NCBI GenBank assembly: GCA_016098155.1
Contig: JAAAJB010000092.1
Location: 483-64,482 of the forward strand
DNA length: 64,000 nt
Source: Actinomortierella ambigua
Lineage: Eukaryota; Mortierellomycota; Mortierellomycetes; Mortierellales; Mortierellaceae
Direction of reading: 5' to 3'
Shown here piece after piece: positions 23,938-36,038 of this stretch; the first letter of the stretch is position 1, and each line of letters opens with the position of its first letter. The notes under the pieces are model-generated. The model was not told the DNA's origin. It searched no databases and saw only the letters and a list, made by a program, of their open reading frames with translations. The position numbers were made by a program, and so were the translations under genes.

Positions 23938-24926
23938 TCACATGGAACGTCCGAGGTCCTCCAACTGAAAGTATGATTAGACAGCAAGAGAAGGTAGAGT
24001 ATAAGAAACATATTGGCTGACTGATCAAGGACTTTATACATTCGGTCGTCTCTGCTCAAAGTGAGCCAACTCCATAAAGCAAAATATCAAACAACACACT
24101 TACGCTCGCCATTAGTTCCTGCAGCTCAAGGCCTTTCCGTGCAAAGATACGAGGATCCAGTTCATTGTTGTCCGTATCCAACAATTTGCCGTCTGCAGTC
24201 TGCAGGCTAATTTTTTGTTTTTTTTTTAGTGTATGAAGAAGCATAAGGATATGAAGGGATCCCCGACTTTACATATTCTCCACATTGAACACACACACAC
24301 ACACTTACATATCGTTGTCGGCAATAGTTTCGATGCCGATATGCTTGGCTGCTAAAGCCAGTTGTTTCTTGCGGATCTTGTCAAGTTCCTGAAAGATTCG
24401 CTCCGAATTGGCTCCTAATGTTGAAGAACGGTGGAGGGGGGAAGGAGGAGTGGGAGAGTAAGCAAACGACACTGGAAGTAAGATGACCATCGCTCTCCCA
24501 ACGGGAGGAGCAGGAGTGAGAGACTGAGAGACTGAGAGCGAGAGACTGAGATATGTTACCAAAGGCTTTCAGGTCCCGTCGCTCCAGAGTCCGGTCCGTG
24601 TCTTGAAACTCGGCGTCAATGACACCCAACAGTCGGTCATGGTTCGAGACCGTGAGGTCTGAAGCCGGTGGGATATAGTGACTGGGCGTTGTCGATTGTC
24701 CATCCATACTCGGTCGTCCACTGCCTGGTTGGTGACTACTCCGCACAGGTAGTGGGTAGGCCAAAGGTTGCTGTTGCTGTTGTTGTTGTTGTTGTCGCCG
24801 TGGAACAGGAAATGAAGTAGTGGATGCAAGGCTGGATGGTGCGTGCCTGATGAGAGAGGCTGTTGAGCTCCGCAGTTGCTCTGTCTCTGGGCCTGGTAAC
24901 TGAAGTGAGGGTAATGAACCATCCAT
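23938..24926 (-). CDS. CCDC28-family coiled-coil protein
   Basis: Four exons: 24926-24560, 24414-24309, 24206-24104 and a final 27-nt exon 23964-23938. Phases close and give 200 residues. The N-terminal half is Ser/Pro/Gln-rich with a Gln run. The C-terminal half has the layout of vertebrate CCDC28 proteins: a helix, then ERRDLKAFG (compare the conserved LxAFG), FQELDKIRKKQLALAAKH, a variable acidic linker, and LELQELMASLEDLGRSM at the very end (compare LDQLLSNLEDL). Human CCDC28B is linked to cilia and to the mTORC2 subunit SIN1; in a non-flagellated fungus only the second link is plausible, and that is inference. The last exon is tiny; reading through the preceding intron instead gives a different hydrophobic tail and loses the conserved end. 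Confidence 0.75.
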
Positions 24927-25069
24927 AGTGAGAAATGAGGTATGAGAGACTGAAGGACAAGGGGGGAGTGATGAACATGCATGTGCATTGTGTCTTACAA
25001 AAAGCAGTCCGATGATGCACAATAACGGTGATCAGCGTAACGATTTGAATGACAGTGAGGTTCGTGGCA
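24927..25069. promoter_or_regulatory. short divergent promoter shared by the CCDC28-like gene and TRM13
   Basis: Only 143 bases separate the two start codons, so the promoters must overlap or lie within leaders. No clear TATA box is visible. An in-frame ATG for TRM13 at 25049 makes the spacer even shorter. Confidence 0.6.
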
Positions 25070-27378
25070 ATGTCTACCGAAAAGCGACCCATTGACCAAG
25101 TGGACACAGAGCACGAGGTCGGAGCCTCGCCAAAGAGCCTCTCCACAGAAGCGACGAAAGACGTTCCCCATGCCACAGCCACACCCACGGCAGCGCCAGC
25201 AGCAGCAGAGTCGCCGTTGTCGTCTCCAGCAGGCATGGTGGTGGGCCAATTGATCCAGCCTGGACGCCGGCCTAAGAAGCAAAAAGTAATTGGTAAGAGG
25301 AACCCAGTGTCATCAAAGAAAAGGAACAAAAAGGTGCATATATATGTACATGTACACATTTCCTCAGACATCTTTTGGATCTGAACCTCTTTAGATATCC
25401 CACCGGTACCAACAAGACCAGGCCAATGCCACTTCTATGTCAAGGGCAAAGGACGGTATTGCAAGTTGAGGGCGAAGCTCACCAATAAGTACTGTGGCGA
25501 ACACTCGATGCTGGAAGGCGCTGATGGCGTAGATTCCCCCACGTCGCCATCGTTATCATCGACCGCTGCAGATGCCTCTGCCAAAGATCAGCCAGTCCGG
25601 AAACGTGTCCCATGCCCGCTGGACCCATCCCAGTAAGGAGGATAAGGAGGCCTGTCTGTTTTAAATGTGCAAATTGACTGAAGCCTCAAGATGTCTTAAC
25701 CCTACTACTACCTTTTAACAACAAACAAATTGTTAGCACCGTGTGGGTAGATGATCTGGACTCTCATACCGCACGGTGCAATGCCCGCCCGAGAACGTCG
25801 GCAGCGCATGTTCAGGACATCAACCTTACGCTCCCGGAGCCAGCCGAGCCCATCCTGGCCCAGGACATGCTGTCGAAACTGTCTCCTGCGGAGCTGCTAG
25901 CCCTTGTGACCAAGGTCGAGGCGCTCTGTGACAAGTACCTCCCTCCTATCCGGACCATGATTCTCGACCACCCTGTCATGGACGAGCGCAAGTATGTTGT
26001 GTATCTATTTGTGTATGAGAGGGGGAGAGGCCTTTTTTCTTTTCCCCCCTGGAGCTTTCCTATTGTTCATTCAATACTGAACCCTCCCACCTTCCACTCT
26101 AATATCAGGAAATCCATCAAGAACATCAAACATGCCCACCAGCAGGCCTCGCTCCTGGGCCACATGGCACGGCTAGGTCTCCTCTCCGAGCCACGGGCAT
26201 GCTTCATCGAGTTTGGTGCGGGACGTGGTGAGCTGTCGCGATACCTCAAAGAGGCCATGGAGGACCGAGGCCTGGCCAACTTTGTCCTGGTGGATCGGAT
26301 GGCGGTGCGGAACAAATTCGACAGCTACATTGCCGGGATCGACCAGGTCCCCGTCAAGTCGTACGTGTCCCGCCGCTGGATGGACATTAAGGATCTGAAA
26401 CTGGCCGCCTTGCAGGAGACCCAACGGGCTGTGGGATCTATCGTTCCCGAGGACAAGGGGGACAAGGAGGACAACAGTGAGAAGAAGACGACGACGACCG
26501 ATGCTGCTAATGCTGATGCTGCTAATGCAAAGAACGAAAATACGGCACCATCACTGCTCTCAGCCAAGACGCGGCGACCAGTTGTGGCGCTATCAAAGCA
26601 TCTGTGTGGTGGAGCGACGGACATTACGCTGAAATGTCTGGTCGACTACCGCGACGCGTTTGGCGATTCGGACGGCAATGGCCATGACGACGACGGTCGC
26701 AATGACGAAGAGCGAGCGCAGGCGATCCGCGGGATCTTGATTGCGCTCTGTTGTCACCACTGCTGTCGCCATCACATGTACCCGAACCAGGCGTTCTTGG
26801 AGGAGTGTGGGATCACGGAGCGCGACTTTGCTCTGATTACGCGGATGAGTAGCTGGGGCGTCTCTGTCAACACGACCAAGACGTTGGGCTCCGAGGAGGT
26901 GGTGGAGGCGAAGGAAGGAGAGGCCAAGAAGGACACGGGACTCTCTGCCTCCAAGGGTGACGAAGACGGTGATGATGACGAGGAGGAAGACGAGCATGGA
27001 TTGGTGGACACCGCAGCCAAAGACTTGGAGTAAGTTTTTTTTTTATTTTCGGGCTATGGCCCTCGTTCGCTGACGCGTCCTTATCATCATCACATGGTGC
27101 TACTTTTGCTCTAACCATGGCCTTTTTTTTTGTCTGTGTCTCTAACGTCTTTTGTTCTTTATGTTCTTTCCCCTTCTTATCAAAGGTCTAATATCTCTGT
27201 CTTGACGTTCCAGAGGCGAGTCGAACTCGGCCTGCGATGCAAGCGCCTGCTGGATGTCGGACGAGTGCGGTACTTGGAGCAACACGGTTTTGATGCCGAA
27301 GTTGTCTACTACACCGACCCAGACACGTCGCTCGAGAACTTGGCATTGATGGCTGTGCCTAAGCCATCGAATCAATAG
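25070..27378 (+). CDS. TRM13: tRNA 2'-O-methyltransferase TRM13 (position 4 of tRNA)
   Basis: Exons 25070-25292, 25395-25632, 25737-25991, 26109-27029 and 27216-27378 give 525 residues (532 if the ATG at 25049 is used). Family order is complete: an N-terminal CCCH-type finger (CHFYVKGKGRYCK...YCGEH, residues 86-111), a U11-48K-type CHHC finger (CPLDPSH...HTARC), then the methyltransferase domain with the S-adenosylmethionine loop FIEFGAGRGELS, SKHLCGGATD, and ALCCHHCC. TRM13 methylates the 2'-OH of nucleotide 4 in the acceptor stem of some tRNAs. Two low-complexity insertions are present, a Lys/Glu/Asn stretch near residue 290 and an acidic one near residue 460. The last exon begins at AG|GCGAGTC and ends NLALMAVPKPSNQ. 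Confidence 0.95.
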
Positions 27379-28397
27379 AACATTTCCCTCCACCCTATCC
27401 CCCAACTAAAAAAAAATAGATCAATAGAGTGCTAGATAATTCGGAAGACAATGATTGAGGGTGTGGTAATGATCTGCACACAAACTAAAACTGTGTGCTA
27501 AAACAACCCAGGTTGCGCTAAAGGAGGGAAGTGGGCTGACGCCTTTGTGTAAAGACTCCCGCCTCTTTTAGGCGTTTGAAGAACAAGGCAAAACATAAAA
27601 AGAAATTCTCTGTTCTTGATTTGCTGTGTGACATTAAGAAAGTAAAAAAAAAAAAATTGGCGACAGCATGACAAAAGTACAGCGCAATGAAAAAATTGAC
27701 TCGAGAACTTGCGCCAAGAGACAACGGGCACACAGTGGGAAGAGGATAGGGGGATGTGGGTTTTTACGAAGGTATGCTAATCCACAAGGCATATTACAGA
27801 GGGTGAATAAGAAAACCAGCAAGTGTATTTAGTCTACTGTTACTTTTTTTCTAATAGCAGTGAACGGATGAAAGAACATGAATAGAACGACAAAAAAAAG
27901 GTACATGTAAGACAGGAGATGGAGGATAGGATCTACCCTCCCAGGTCATTAAGATATCGAATGGCAGTAAACCTTTCCCCCTGTCCTCAACATCAACAAA
28001 ACCCCACGGCATTCTGCCTTGCATCTGAATAGCCTTCCCTCATGTTCGCCTCTTGTGTTTTTAAAACAATAAGGAGAACAGTGGACGACGATCAAACGTT
28101 AAGGACAGCTAGGCTTGGGGAAGGGACGGACAGACGAAGGAAGGAAGGAATGAAAAAAAAAAGAAGCAAGGAAGGAGGGCAGGGAAGGAAGGATCATACG
28201 AGCAAGATATTGCATCGCACGCGTCGGTAAGCAAAAAATAGACAACGGAGAGAACCAGGAGAAGAGAGAGAGGGGGTTACCCGGTCCAGGATTGGTCAAC
28301 ATCCACTTTCGTCGTTAACAAGTGAAGAAAAAAAAAAGAGATAGAGAAGGGTACAGGTTCAATGTCTGGCTGAGCCATTATTGTATTTGTTTTTTTT
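27379..28397. other. convergent intergenic region
   Basis: A/T-rich 3' flanks of TRM13 and of the membrane-protein gene. AG-rich after 28100. No coding or RNA gene is supported. Confidence 0.5.
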
Positions 28398-29438
28398 TTA
28401 GACTCGTGGCGGCACATGGGCACCTGGTGGAGGCCTGGGCGAGCCAGTGTCGAGGTATTGAAGGTTCGAGTGGACACTGTGTTGGCTGTTCTGAGAGTAC
28501 TGACGGCTCAACGCTGCACCGGCTCCTGCACCACCAGCGGCAGCTCCTGCTGCTGCACCAGCGACTACACCAGCTTCAGCTCCAGCGCCAGCGCCAGCGC
28601 CGGTAGCCGTCGCCGAGGGTGCATAGAACCCCTGCGCAGCGTCCTTGACCAATGCCATGAACGACTCGTGGCGGAACGCCGTACGCGGCGCCTCCTCCAT
28701 GGCCGGGTCATCGGACATCACCGCCGCCATATTGTCCGCACGCGCACGCGCGCGCTCGCGACGTCGGTAGGCCACCAACGCAAACAGACCCACCATCGCA
28801 ATCACACCCACGACCGCACCCACAATCGCTGGAAGCGAAGAGTTGCCGTCGCCCGATGTCTTTTGCGTGGGGACCTGCATGTTCGGAGGTGCTGGAACAC
28901 CACCGTTGCCGCCGCCGCCACCTCCCCCACTCGGCTGAGGCCCTACAATGCCCACCGGGGTTGTACCGGTCGGCGTTGCGTTGGGGGGCAGTACGTACGA
29001 TTGGGAGGGACCGGCAGTGGGCGAAGGGCGTTGTACAGAGTCGGTGGGTAGGGTGTTGGGTGGTGGAACGACCGGGGTAGGCTCACCAGTGCCGGGTTCG
29101 CGATGGGAAGGGGTAGGTCGGGAGGTGGGAGGGTAGCCAGGCTTGTCAGGGTTGTCAGGCTTTTCAGGCTTCTCAGGCTTTTCGGGCTTCTCAGGCTTCT
29201 CAGGCTTCTCGGGCTTCTCGGGTTTGTCTGGCTCGTCAGGCTTGCCAGGCTTGCCAGGTTTGCCTGGCTTACCAGGCTTGCCAGGTTTGTGGGGCTTATG
29301 GCCGCGCCGTGGGGGATCTAAGCAGCCGGGGGCTTGCCTCTTTGAGGTATGGGGACCTCGGTGACAGACCGGTGGGGCTAAAATGGGTCGGCGGTGGCGA
29401 GGATACCGGTTGGCGCCCGAACGATGGCGACGAGGCTT

Positions 29439-29472
<34 letters not shown>

Positions 29473-30736
29473 TGGCCACCTCGCTTGACAAAGAACTGGG
29501 TATCATACTCAGGCTCTCTCGCCAGGTAGGCCTCTTTACTCACGCTATCGGCCAAGCGCGAGGGAAGAATGTGCTCCTGGTCTGGAAAGGCTGGTGTCGA
29601 GGAGGAGAAGGAAGAGTCATGCGGAGTGTGAGCATGTGAAGAGTGGGCAGGCATTAGTTGTGAGAATGCAATGTGGAATGAATCAAGCTTGATTGGCTGG
29701 GGTGTTTAATGTTATGCAGGAGGCTGGATGAAAGACAATAACAAAGGGTCCCGCCAAGCAGCAAGGGGTGTGAAGTAAGAAAGGGGAGAGGAGTGCACAG
29801 GTGGAAAGCGAAGAATGAATGGAGAATGGTCAAGACAGTGCATTGCATTTGGTTCAAGGCCATGCATGTACTGAATGGTCTAAATTTAAAATAAACAATT
29901 CGTTCATCGAAGACACAGAAAGACTAGGAACGAGAGAGAAGAGGGGAGGCAGGCAGAAGATGTTGTCATGGGGTTCGATACACTTTGACTTTGGGCCAAC
30001 GAGTTTTCTGCCTGCGGCCCGCGTGAAGGTGATGTGCCTGACAGGAAAGAGGGGCTGTGGTGATTGTGCCTGGGACAGGGGGAAACAACATGACTGGCCA
30101 GGTGTTGCGATTTATCAGGGGAAATAGGGGAGGGTAAAAAAGCACGCGTCCAACGCCGCGTGAAAAGAAAGCGAAACACACACACACACACAAATGCACA
30201 CGCAAAAGAGGACACCCATTCATTTACCTGACAATAACTGGTCGCGCTCAATCAAGGACTGGCGGGTCGCCATGGCTGTTTCAACAAGAAAGGCGGCAAG
30301 CAGCTCAATGTTAGCACACTGGAAAACGAAAAAAAAAGAAACATAAAAAAGCAGAGAGCATTCTTTTGATTGAAATGTGCACCACGTTGTCTTGGGGCTT
30401 CTGAGCTTATTGGGCCCATCTCACTCAGCAATGTTTGATGCGAGCCGTTGAAGGTAAATCAACACCTCCTTATTTTTATCCTTCTCCCTTTCTTTTCCTT
30501 GCTTTGTTCAGTGCAGGAGTTCCTGTTCAAACCAGACTGACAATAATTGCGAGGAGGGAGCAGTAGAGAAAAAAGGGTCCTGCTGCACAATGCACTCGAG
30601 TATGTCGAGGAATGTAGGTTTGTTGTTAGAAGGGGGGGGGGGAAGGCAGAAGGAGCAACGTGTGCAGAATCTCACCTGGGAGCGAGGCAGCGAGGCAGAA
30701 GGCAACCAAAGACTGAAGGGCAATAAGCGATCTCAT
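28398..30736 (-). CDS. predicted secreted-pathway type I membrane protein with Asp tract and KPG/KPE stalk
   Basis: Three exons: 30736-30676, 30275-30228 and 29581-28398. Phases close, 430 residues. Exon 1 supplies a classic signal peptide (MRSLIALQSLVAFCLAASLP). Then come a short ordered part (ERDQLL...EYDTQFFVKR), an 11-Asp run (about 74-84), a basic stretch, and a Pro-rich stalk of KPG and then KPE triplets (about 129-187). A Ser/Thr/Pro/Gly region follows. One transmembrane helix (about 284-306, AIVGAVVGVIAMVGLFALV) is followed by RRRERARAR, and the cytoplasmic tail carries a Gly/Ala run. KR before the Asp tract and RR after it could be proprotein-processing sites. The architecture suits a cell-surface sensor or wall-associated protein (inference); no family recognised. 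The second exon uses the acceptor GAAACAG; an earlier acceptor at TTTTCCAG would create a stop. Confidence 0.75.
29137..29290 (-). repeat. in-frame 9-bp tandem repeat encoding KPG / KPE triplets
   Basis: About fifteen 9-base units inside exon 3 of the membrane-protein gene, split into a KPG block and a KPE block with degenerate edges (PDEPD, PDNPD). Such tracts vary in length by slippage. Confidence 0.95.
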
Positions 30737-30961
30737 GGCAACTCCTGCTTTCTTGTAAATAGTCTCTTGCTTCGCTTAGTATTATTAGTTCTCTTATGGG
30801 TTCTTTGACGGGTGGGACTCCTGTGTTTCGGTTGTTGTGCTGTTGATGAGCCATTCGTATGGTAAGAGAGCAAGGGCACGATGGCAAGACCCAAGATGAC
30901 AAAAAAGTAGCAAACGACCATACAAGGAGGCAGGTTGAGCCATTTTGGGGGAGGTAGGGGA

Positions 30962-31023
<62 letters not shown>

Positions 31024-33336
31024 GAGAGAGACGGACACACATTGAGAAGGGCGTATATTGAAGAGTGACAGGGAGAAGGGAGAAGGGATGGGAAGGTGTG
31101 TAAAGGTGTGGTGGGTGTGGTGAGTGGGGCAAGAGAATGTGGCCGCGTCGAAGAGGGAGAGAGAAAAACCAGGGCGGTTAATAAGACTGTTGCAAGGTGA
31201 TCCCATGCAAGACATGCCAGGTGGTTGCTGATGCAAGCAGGGCTTACAATATGGTTCTAGAGCTGAATGGAAAGGTGATGGTAGGAACACAATGTAGGCT
31301 GCCGAGACATTAGGGGTCGTTAAAGGTCGGTTGGAGGTGAATTAGATGGCGGGAAGGTGGGGTGGAGGGCGAGAGTGTGGAGGAGGAGGAGAAGGAGGAG
31401 GAGGACAAGGAAAAGGAAGGGGGAAAAGGAGGAGAGGGTGGGGGTGGGGGAGGACAGGGACAGGGAAGTGGGAATCGAACGAGAGGAGATCTCGGTGAGG
31501 TAAGGGGGAACCCGGACGATGCAAAGAGGGACGGATTCAATCAGAAAAGAGAGAAAAGAAGTCAATGGAGGCATTCACCATCACTTTAAGCAAAGGTGTT
31601 GCTCACCCTCACCAGGCAGCAGCTGTCCCAGCCAGCCAGGTACCGCCCGTCCACCCTCTCGTCCCAGCCGGCTGTTCCAGCAGCAGCGTGCACTAGAGCG
31701 ATATTCAATTTCCCAAAATATGACTATTACGTTCTTCACTGTTCAGGGTACACAATATTGGGGACCAACAACACTCTTACTCAATACACCAGGAAAGATA
31801 CAGCTTGCCATCCTCCCCTCCCCTCCAAAACAGTACAACAGTGTACTGTACTCACAGCTGAAGGAGGAGTGGCTTCAACAATGCTCATTGGCAGCAGATA
31901 TGTGTGTGGACTGTACCCGCATGCTATTCAGTGGCAGACGCGAAAAAGAGCGTGACACACAAAGGTCTCAGAGAAGTTCTCGCCTGTCTGCCCCCACCCC
32001 GTTCTCAACATTGGCCGATAAACATTTGGTCGCCTCGGAGTGTCAGGCTAGCATCAGGGGGGTGGGGTGGACAGACAGACAGACGGACAGCCATCCCTGG
32101 CACACCAGACACCACTCTCTCATTCTCTTTTCTACCTCACCCCACCTGCTGTGCAGCAGCAGCAGTAGTTGATCCTTCAACATGGCTCTTTGTTAGTTGA
32201 TCCTGGTGGGTAGAGAGAGCCCTGCCTTCAATTTCAATAGTTGACTTTTTCTCGCCTATTTTTTGTGTTTAAGGTTTTATAGACATGATTGTGTAACTCA
32301 CAATCCGACGAGCAACAAAGAGAGAGAGCACCCGTCTCAAATGACACGATCTAATCCACCGAGTCCACCCATTGAGCCAATATCAATCAAGCTACCCGAT
32401 TTTAGGGCAAAGTTTCATTGCATTCAACCAGCAGAATGCCATGCAGTCTATCAGTGGTAGAATGCTACTGTACCTGAGAATGCACTGCCACAAAGAATGA
32501 GAGAAAAAGAAGACGAGGACAAAGAGAATGAGAAAGAGGAGAAAGAGGAGAAAGAAAGAGTGTGTATGGAGACATGGGGCTGAAAGACCACAGTGCAGTG
32601 TACAAAAGAGTGTGTGTAATCTCGACCTCGATTGTTAGCATTCATTATTGCCCTGGTGGCCACAGATTTTCCATTGGACAAATCATTGTCATGTGTATTG
32701 TTGGGCATGGCCTTCTCTATCTCACTCCTGCAGCAGATGCTTTTTCTCTCACTCTCGGCTCCTGGGTGGTTGATGTTGTGCTGCAACCATAAACAGTTTC
32801 TCGGGCTAGCGGCAATTTGTACCTGGCAAACAAGCTGGAGCAAAAATAGAGGAGCAGCCACCGCATCATAACCACGTTCAGCCAGCACGAGGCATTGGGC
32901 TTTAGGTACCAGCGAATTCTGAATTTTCAGGCACAAAAGTCAGAACGTATATATATTCCAATCAGAGCTCTCGCGCAATAACAGGGTGTTTGTGGGGGGT
33001 ACAGAGTGTACCTCGCCAGCACGGGATTTAGATTCGGCGCCCTAGCCCAAAAGTCGGTTTACTACGAACATGCATCCCAGCATGGCATGGGTGTCTCCTA
33101 GCACCTTCCCAACAGAGGCTTACATACCCCTTCCCCACCCACTTGTGCACTGGCGCGTGTGCACGCGTGTGTGGTTTTGTTGCGTGACAGCTGATCACTA
33201 CCGCGGGGCTGCAGGTACAATTTGCATACCTCTTTTGTGAAAAGGTTAGGTTTTTGCCTCGGGGACTAATCCTCATTCTTCCATTTCAACCCTTCCAAAC
33301 TCCATTCTGCTTGCCATTCCACCCACCTTGCAGCAA
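30737..33336. other. divergent intergenic region with a long (AG)n tract
   Basis: Contains a (AG)n run at 30965-31021, AG-rich sequence to about 31560, and mixed sequence to the amidase. Two overlapping plus-strand frames at about 32560-32870 look membrane-like in both registers but match nothing I know. An acceptor-like CCACCTTGCAG ends just before the amidase ATG, so a 5' UTR intron of the amidase may lie here. Confidence 0.4.
30965..31021. repeat. (AG)n microsatellite, about 57 bp
   Basis: Longest perfect dinucleotide run in the window, upstream of the membrane-protein gene. Confidence 0.97.
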
Positions 33337-36038
33337 ATGACTTACGACCTCAAAGACCCAGCGACACCTATCCTACGCGGCCGTCTTCTGGTCGCGGCCG
33401 TCAACGTCTTGGAGCGTGTCGGTGGTGCCACCGGTTTATCCTGGTTCCTCTGCCGCGACGCTGGTCTGCATTGCCTTCGTGCTATTGACTATACTGAGGG
33501 TTTGACCACATCTCCAGTCTGGCCACCAGCGGAGAACATGGTGAAGGCAGCTGCTGTCAACGAGTCGACTCTTTCTTCAGATGGTTATTTGAAACTTGTC
33601 CAAGACGAAGCTGACGCCGAGGTCAATGGCGGCGCGGGTTCTGAGTCCTCCACAGCCTCGTCTGGCAATTGGCGCTTCCTCAGCTGCCGCGACTTTTACA
33701 AAGTCTATCGTTCTGGTCGCACAACACCTGTTGAGGTCAGTCCCATAGTTCCCTGGGGTGAATAAGACGGAAAACAATATCTCCTCCCTCTCCCACGTTG
33801 CCTCGTGGAAAATTTTCTTACCTTGAACCGGGATTTTTCCGGTGTTCTCCCATAGATCGCCGAACAACTTGTGGGTTTGATAAAGAAATCGGATGAAGAC
33901 AGCCCGCCACTGAGGGCTATGTGGAGCTGGGACAAGGAACTAATCTTGGAGCAGGCGCGAGCATCGGCTAAACGCTACAAGGATGGACAGCCTCTCAGTA
34001 TTGTCGATGGTGTCCCCGTTGTGGTCAAAGGTACGATGTTCCACGCCCCCTTCCCTTCCAAACTCGGAAAAATTCTCACACACATGTGTCTCTGACACCA
34101 CATCTCTACACCAGAAGTTGCGAGCCCCCACACAATGACTAAAGGAGAAAAAGGTTAACTTGACAAAGAAGACTCATTTTGAAAACCATATCTGTAACTA
34201 TAGACGAGGTGGATGTTCAAGGCTATGAAACTGGGGTGGGAACCACGTTCTTGAACAAAGGCAAGCCGGCTTTAGAAGACGCCCATTTCGTTGCACAGCT
34301 ACGAGCCCATGGCGCCTTGATCATCGGAAAATCGACCATGCACGAGATCGGTAAACTGACTCACCTGGCCATGCGCTTGGGATCTATTACTGCGCAATTT
34401 TTTTAATTTCGTGTAACTCACGGCTCCCCTAAAACCTTCTTTCATATTGCTCTCAGGTCTCGGTATTACCAACTGCAACCCAAGCACTTGCACACCACGC
34501 AATCCTTACCATGTTGACCACCATACTGGAGGCAGCTCTGGAGGGAGCGGCGCTGCTGTTGGCGCTGGGTACGTGAACAGAGACGAATCTGAGGACTTTA
34601 CTGGTTCACTGCTCATCTACACTCAAGGCTAATAACCCCTTTCCTTGATACATCGCTCTCTCTCTCTCTCAACAAAAATAATAGTCTTTGTCCCATTGCC
34701 ATTGGCTGCGATGGTGGTGGATCCGTTCGTATCCCATCCTCGCTTTGTGGTATCTATGGACTCAAGCCTACCCATGGACGCGTCTCTTCTCGCGGCGAGT
34801 ATCCTTTGGCCCCTACTGTGGCTGTTTCTGGTCCCATGTGCGCCACGATGGAAGACTTGGCCATCGTGTACGCCATCATTGCCGGCAAAGATGGGCATGT
34901 AAGAAACACAAAATAGGTGGTGTGCGACAAAGAAACAAATTGCAACAGGAGCCTTATGTTTGATTTTGAACATTCTGGTGGTGCGGCGTCAAAAGATAGA
35001 CTCTCAATCCTCTTGAACTCACGCTCCTCTCTCTTTCTCTCTGCTCTCTGTGTCTTGGTTGTGAATGATTTTGTTTGTGCACACAGGACTCATTCTCCTT
35101 GTACCAACCCAATGTCGCACTTCCTAAGCCTGTCAGCACGCCGCGTGCACTTGATGGTCTCCGCATTGGAGTGTATCGTCGTTGGTTCGAGGATGTGACC
35201 CAGAAAGAGGTCGCCGCCAAATGCTATGACATGCTGGACCGTCTCGTGCAGCATCATGGCGCAGTACTGGTCGACATTGAGATTCCAGAACTATTTCAAA
35301 GCGGCAAGGCTCACAATATTACCATTGTGACAGAGATGCTTACCAAGCTGAACGTAAAGTCTTTTATCAAATTTGTTTTCCTCCTGTTTTGAGCGCGGAA
35401 CCCCTTCCTAGACCCTGTCGGACATGTGAATGACTCTAACATGGGATCTCTATTTTTTTTTTTTTTTTTTTTTTTTCGTCTGGAACCAATCTTACTAGGA
35501 TCACCGCAATAAGCTGAACCACCAGTCTAGGCTCGAAATGGCGATGATGTCCAGCTTGGAGACCCGAGACTACGTCAAGGCGCAGCAGCAGCGCACGCGA
35601 GACATCCAGTTCCTTAAAAAGCTTTTTGGTCTTCGCAAAGCCGTACCAGGCGAGGAAAGTGAGGTGCCAGTGGTGGATGTCATTGCCACACCGACGATTG
35701 CAAAGTTGCCAACGCGCATCCATCCAGACGCGCTCCATTTTGGCGAGTCTAACTACCGTAATACGGCGAAGGTGATGCAGTTTATGATGCAGGCCAATTT
35801 TACAGGCATCCCCGGTATCACCGCCGTGGCAGGCTACTCGTCGGAGACGGCCAAGGACAGCAGTGGCGTATCTACGGCTGCCGACTACGAGTCGGGGCTG
35901 CCTATTGGCATCCACTTCATGAGCCAGTGGTGGGATGAGAAGCGGCTGATCCAGATCGGAGCCATTTGTGAACAGGAGTTGGCCAAAGCGGGTGGGCGCC
36001 AAAAGCCAAGACTGTGGCTGGGTCAGTACGCTCTCTAA
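33337..36038 (+). CDS. amidase-signature family hydrolase (FAAH-like layout)
   Basis: Seven exons: 33337-33735, 33856-34030, 34204-34350, 34457-34568, 34685-34898, 35087-35353 and 35499-36038, giving 617 residues. The Ser-cisSer-Lys triad is intact: Lys191 in VPVVVKDEVDV, Ser267 in [14 protein letters not shown] and Ser291 in [10 protein letters not shown]. The 24-residue Ser-Ser spacing equals that of mammalian fatty acid amide hydrolase (Ser217/Ser241). [13 protein letters not shown] follows, as usual in the family. The roughly 130 N-terminal residues include a mildly apolar stretch ([14 protein letters not shown]) but no clear membrane anchor. Substrate cannot be set from sequence; fatty-acid amides, acylethanolamines or other amides are possible. 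The ATG at 33337 directly follows an acceptor-like TTGCAG, suggesting a spliced 5' UTR. Confidence 0.93.

Noticed and set aside
24056..24110. CCDC28-like protein ending by read-through (…VSVLFDILLYGVGSL)
   Set aside because: A consensus GTAAGT donor interrupts it, and splicing to the 27-nt exon restores the conserved LEDLG end.
29137..29290. Collagen domain in the membrane protein
   Set aside because: The KPG block is short and followed by KPE; there is no sustained G-X-Y repeat.
30238..30330. Longer second exon of the membrane-protein gene starting at the TTTTCCAG acceptor
   Set aside because: In the phase left by the signal-peptide exon it gives an immediate stop; the GAAACAG acceptor keeps frame through to the end.
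32560..32870. Two overlapping plus-strand frames with membrane-like residues
   Set aside because: Both registers look equally apolar, which points to base composition rather than coding; no family recognised.
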